From an uncultured Christensenella sp. (lineage in GTDB: Bacteria > Bacillota > Clostridia > Christensenellales > Pumilibacteraceae), in assembly GCA_910577945.1 (NCBI GenBank), contig CAJTNI010000005.1, positions 9,000 to 72,999 of the forward strand: a stretch of DNA of 64,000 bases. The letters run 5' to 3'. Below the pieces are notes generated by a model. The model did not search any database and was not told where the DNA came from. It saw only the letters and a list, made by a program, of their open reading frames with translations. The position numbers and the translations under genes are program-made. Shown here in pieces: positions 61,248 to 64,000 of this stretch (position 1 is the first letter of the stretch; the number at the start of each line of letters is the position of its first letter).

Positions 61248-63638
61248 ATGAAAAAACGTTTAAAAGCAATAGTCGCTGCGGCGATGACCGCCGTCACCGT
61301 CTTGCCGATGGCGGCATGCGGCGGTTCGACGGCATGGTACAAGTCGTACTCGTCCATAAACGACTCGGAGGATTACAACAAAAATTTGTATTACCTCAAC
61401 GAGCTCAAATTCGAAATTGCCGACCCGTCGGTTATATACGTGGGCACGGGCGAGGAGAAAGGGTATTTCTACGCGTACGGCACGAGCGACCTTGTAGGCT
61501 GCTTCGGCATTCAGTGCTGGCGCAGCAAGGATTTGACTAATTGGGAGTACAAATCCGTCGCGTATCAGCCCGATTTCGACAACACCTGGGGATATTCCAA
61601 CCATTGGGCGCCCGAGGTAATTTACGACGAGGACGAGCAGCTTTATCTTATGTTCTTCAACGCCGATTGGAACGAGAAGGGCTCGGAGCGCAAGTACATA
61701 ACGGTCGCGTATTCGCAAAATCCGTACGGTCCGTTCGTGTGCTTTAACTCGGCTAAGAGCAAGCCCGCTTTCGATTTTACCGACAAAAACCCCAATCCCG
61801 AAATGAAGAAAAAGGCGGCGGAGGGGCTTGCGCGCAACGAGGCAATCGACGCGCACCCGTTCGTAGACCCCGTAAGCAAAAAGAAATATCTGTACTATTC
61901 GGGTTACAGCCACGGCCACGACCAAACCATATTCGGCGTGGAAATGAAGGATTGGCTCACGCCCGACTATTCGACGCTTACCGAGCTTACGCACCTGTTC
62001 AAAACGACGGTAGACGGCAACGAGGAAATAAACGAGGGACAGGGGCTGGACACCGTCAACGAGGGTCCGTTCATGTGGTACGAGGACGGCACGTATTACC
62101 TTACGTTCTCCGTGTATAATTGGACGCGTCCGCAGTACAACGTGCGTCAGGCGATTTCCACGTCGCCGCTTGGCAAGTTTACCAAGATACAGCCCGCCGA
62201 CGGCGGCGCCATGCTCATAACCGACCCCGCGTGGGAGACCAACGCCAGCGTCGGACACCATTGTTTTATCAAGTGCGGCGATTCGCTTATGATGGCGTAT
62301 CACACCTTTAAAAACCGCAACGACGTAAGCGACGGGCGCGCGCTCGCGGTCGATTCGGTGTCGTTCGTGGAAAACTCCAAGGGTCAAAAGGTGATGCACT
62401 GCAACGGTCCTACGTATTCGTATCAGCCGTTGCCCGAGGAAATTTCGGGCTACAAGAACGTCGCCAAGCTGGCGAGCGTTTCCGTCAACAGTGTGGACGA
62501 CGACAGCGACGCGGCGTATCTTACCGACGGCACGGTCGCCATACACGAGGGCGGGCTGGTAAACGAGTTCCGTTCGGCGGGCGGCGACGTTAAAATCACG
62601 CTGTCGTTCGACAAGTTCGTCAACGCGCGCTCGATAATGATTTACAACAGCGCGTCGTACGACGAGGCGTTTTGGAACATAGACAACGTCGAGCTCAAAT
62701 ACAAAAAGAGCGGCAGCAAGACGGGTAGCGTAGATATTAAAAACGTTGCGTTCGATACCGAGTGGGGCGCGGATACCTTCTCCGAGTTCATGAACCCCGG
62801 CACGAGCAGTATCGTCGAGTTCGCCGAGCTGCCCGTGAACGAAATCGTAATAACCATCAAGGCGGGCAAGGACCAAGTAATTGCAATCAACGAGATAGTG
62901 GTACTCGGCAAAGAGGTGGAAAACCCCGCCGCGGCAAGCACTCTCGACGGCACGTATTCCTTTACAAATCCCGCGCCCGTAAATCCGTTGCCCGTGTACG
63001 AGAGTAACACGTTCGGCAAAGCGGGTAAGTACGAGAGCACTTACGGCTACGACCTGTCGCACGATGACGGCACGGAAAACGCGTACGTAGATAAGGTTTG
63101 GTGCGGAAACTCGCAGCTCCTGTTCTTTAAAGATATCGAAAGTAATTCCGTGTACGTCGAGGCGTCCGTATCGGTGCTCGACCACACGCGCAACTACATG
63201 GGCGACAGATACCCCAAAATCGGGCTTGTGCTCAAAAGCATAGACAACTACTTCGCGTTTTTCAATATCGACTGCTTGGAGCGCTTTAACGGTCAAAACG
63301 TCGGTTGGGTAGAGAGTAACGCCGCGGGCACGGACTATCTGTGGTCCAACTACGGCGAGCAAAGCGAGTCGGTAAGCGGCGGTATCAAGTACACCGGCAG
63401 CGACTTTACGAAGCTCGCGTTTGCGCGTATCGATAATCACTGCTGGATGTTCGTCAACGACAAGCTCGTGTTCGACCTGCCCAACGGCACGCTCATGGGC
63501 TTTACGAACAACGAGCGCACGGCATGCTCGCCCGCATTCCTCACGTACAACACGTTCGCGCGATTCGCCAAGTATTCCGCGACGGGCGAGCGCAGCGAGG
63601 TACAGAGCAAGCTGACTGATTTGGGCGTAAAATTTTAG
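61248..63638 (+). CDS. GH43-family glycosidase lipoprotein with C-terminal binding domains
   Basis: The 796-residue product has lipobox M-A-A-C (Cys24). The five-bladed propeller of GH43 shows A-D-P-S-V with the catalytic base Asp59, N-H-W-A-P-E-V near residue 120, D-A-H-P-F-V-D for the pKa-modulating Asp near 205, and N-E-G-P-F-M-W with the acid Glu near 270. Behind it are a discoidin-like beta-sandwich (about 410-560) and a LamG-like domain (about 600-780). GH43 enzymes remove arabinose, xylose or galactose side units. AAAAGGAG precedes the ATG. A small CAAGCC-TAT-GGCTTG hairpin lies in the 122-base gap after the permease. Confidence 0.85.
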   Translation: MKKRLKAIVAAAMTAVTVLPMAACGGSTAWYKSYSSINDSEDYNKNLYYLNELKFEIADPSVIYVGTGEEKGYFYAYGTSDLVGCFGIQCWRSKDLTNWEYKSVAYQPDFDNTWGYSNHWAPEVIYDEDEQLYLMFFNADWNEKGSERKYITVAYSQNPYGPFVCFNSAKSKPAFDFTDKNPNPEMKKKAAEGLARNEAIDAHPFVDPVSKKKYLYYSGYSHGHDQTIFGVEMKDWLTPDYSTLTELTHLFKTTVDGNEEINEGQGLDTVNEGPFMWYEDGTYYLTFSVYNWTRPQYNVRQAISTSPLGKFTKIQPADGGAMLITDPAWETNASVGHHCFIKCGDSLMMAYHTFKNRNDVSDGRALAVDSVSFVENSKGQKVMHCNGPTYSYQPLPEEISGYKNVAKLASVSVNSVDDDSDAAYLTDGTVAIHEGGLVNEFRSAGGDVKITLSFDKFVNARSIMIYNSASYDEAFWNIDNVELKYKKSGSKTGSVDIKNVAFDTEWGADTFSEFMNPGTSSIVEFAELPVNEIVITIKAGKDQVIAINEIVVLGKEVENPAAASTLDGTYSFTNPAPVNPLPVYESNTFGKAGKYESTYGYDLSHDDGTENAYVDKVWCGNSQLLFFKDIESNSVYVEASVSVLDHTRNYMGDRYPKIGLVLKSIDNYFAFFNIDCLERFNGQNVGWVESNAAGTDYLWSNYGEQSESVSGGIKYTGSDFTKLAFARIDNHCWMFVNDKLVFDLPNGTLMGFTNNERTACSPAFLTYNTFARFAKYSATGERSEVQSKLTDLGVKF

Positions 63639-63690
63639 TCGAACAGGCGGCGTCGGCTTGACGGCAAAAGCAAGTATATGTTAAAGTAAA

Positions 63691-63723
63691 CGCACGGGCG
63701 CAAATAGAAAATACGCCCGTGCG
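63691..63723 (+). terminator. Probable terminator after the GH43 lipoprotein gene
   Basis: Ten-base arms CGCACGGGCG and CGCCCGTGCG (63691-63700 and 63714-63723) form a strong hairpin. The following T content is weak. Confidence 0.55.
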
Positions 63724-63740
63724 GTTGTCGGAACCGCAGG

Positions 63741-63767
63741 TCGATATACACGTTTCGTGCATATCGA
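63741..63767. promoter_or_regulatory. 27-base near-perfect palindrome upstream of the second GH43 gene
   Basis: Twelve-base arms (63741-63752 and 63756-63767) around TTT differ at a single position. The element lies 50 bases before the ATG at 63818 and looks like a repressor operator, or the stem of a leader hairpin. Confidence 0.5.
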
Positions 63768-63817
63768 TTTGCTATACGAGGCGCGACGCGGCAAGCTAAG
63801 CGCCGTACGGAGGAGCT

Positions 63818-64000
63818 ATGAAGCTAATAGACATCAAGGGTTTGACGCAAGCCGACCCGTACATTTTCGAGCATGGCGGCAAGTATTACATTTACAGCAC
63901 GGGCATAGACGGCGTGCATTGCTACGAAAGCGACGCGCTTTTCGGCGAGTGGCGGCACGTGGGCGCGGTACTGACCGTAGCGGGGCAAAAGGAGTTTTGG
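63818..64000 (+). CDS. GH43-family glycosidase, cytoplasmic type (3' end beyond window)
   Basis: The first 61 residues run from an ATG behind CGGAGGAG. There is no signal peptide. The text T-Q-A-D-P-Y-I-F-E-H-G-G-K-Y-Y-I-Y-S-T carries the catalytic-base aspartate of GH43 near residue 13 and the first propeller strand, followed by C-Y-E-S-D-A-L-F-G-E-W. It would act on imported oligosaccharides in the cytoplasm, complementing the surface GH43 just upstream. The rest of the gene is outside the window. Confidence 0.75.
   Translation, partial: MKLIDIKGLTQADPYIFEHGGKYYIYSTGIDGVHCYESDALFGEWRHVGAVLTVAGQKEFW

Overview
The window looks like chromosomal DNA of a moderately GC-rich, spore-forming Firmicute, most likely an uncultured gut-type member of the Clostridia (the lineage is inference). 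Supporting this are a germination protease (gpr), a SpoVB-type flippase, an ECF vitamin-transporter S component, many lipoproteins together with lgt, a VanW protein, GGAGG ribosome-binding sites, and sugar ABC transport genes without their own ATPase. No tRNA, rRNA or CRISPR array was seen.

Layout. 1-3 kb: 3' part of an AraC regulator and an NfeD/YqiJ-flotillin operon. 3-10 kb: a DUF3810 membrane metalloprotein whose 3' end overlaps a 5'-truncated RHS-repeat gene with a membrane-type C-terminal tip. A small membrane protein, a plausible immunity partner, follows. An AT-rich two-gene SIR2-HerA antiphage cassette comes next, and then a frameshifted paralogue of the same small membrane protein. 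10-14 kb: small HTH regulators, a tautomerase, an ECF S component and a lipid-linked sugar flippase. 14-19 kb: two tandem Ig-like/transglutaminase lipoproteins, the first with its catalytic triad lost. 19-29.6 kb: esterase, CCA-adding enzyme, VanW protein, an XRE regulator divergent from a zinc-finger membrane protein, MurG, a lipase-like hydrolase, an EEP-family protein and TrmL. 29.8-38.3 kb: a type IIA topoisomerase pair, then lgt, a membrane protein, nicotinate phosphoribosyltransferase and a coiled-coil protein. 38.3-41.5 kb: a frameshifted exported protein, ribosomal protein S20 with a long extra tail, gpr and murI.

From 41.7 kb to the end is a glycan-use locus: an SGNH-hydrolase lipoprotein with a collagen-like stalk, a cytoplasmic GH31, a divergent AraC regulator, a large GH31 lipoprotein, two large adhesive or carbohydrate-binding lipoproteins, a solute-binding protein with two permeases, a GH43-type lipoprotein and the start of a second GH43-type gene. 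The likely logic is capture and cleavage of an oligosaccharide at the surface, import by the ABC permeases with a shared ATPase encoded elsewhere, and completion of hydrolysis inside by the second GH31 and the last GH43. The substrate cannot be read from the sequence.

The most interesting signals are: (i) a repeated promoter geometry in which the -10 hexamer ends exactly six bases before the start codon, predicting leaderless mRNAs for at least five genes; (ii) the SIR2-HerA cassette sitting between two related putative immunity genes beside an RHS tip; (iii) the pseudo-transglutaminase/transglutaminase pair; (iv) the S20 tail; (v) a beta-sandwich module repeated five times in two neighbouring surface proteins; and (vi) several clean palindromes in regulatory gaps.
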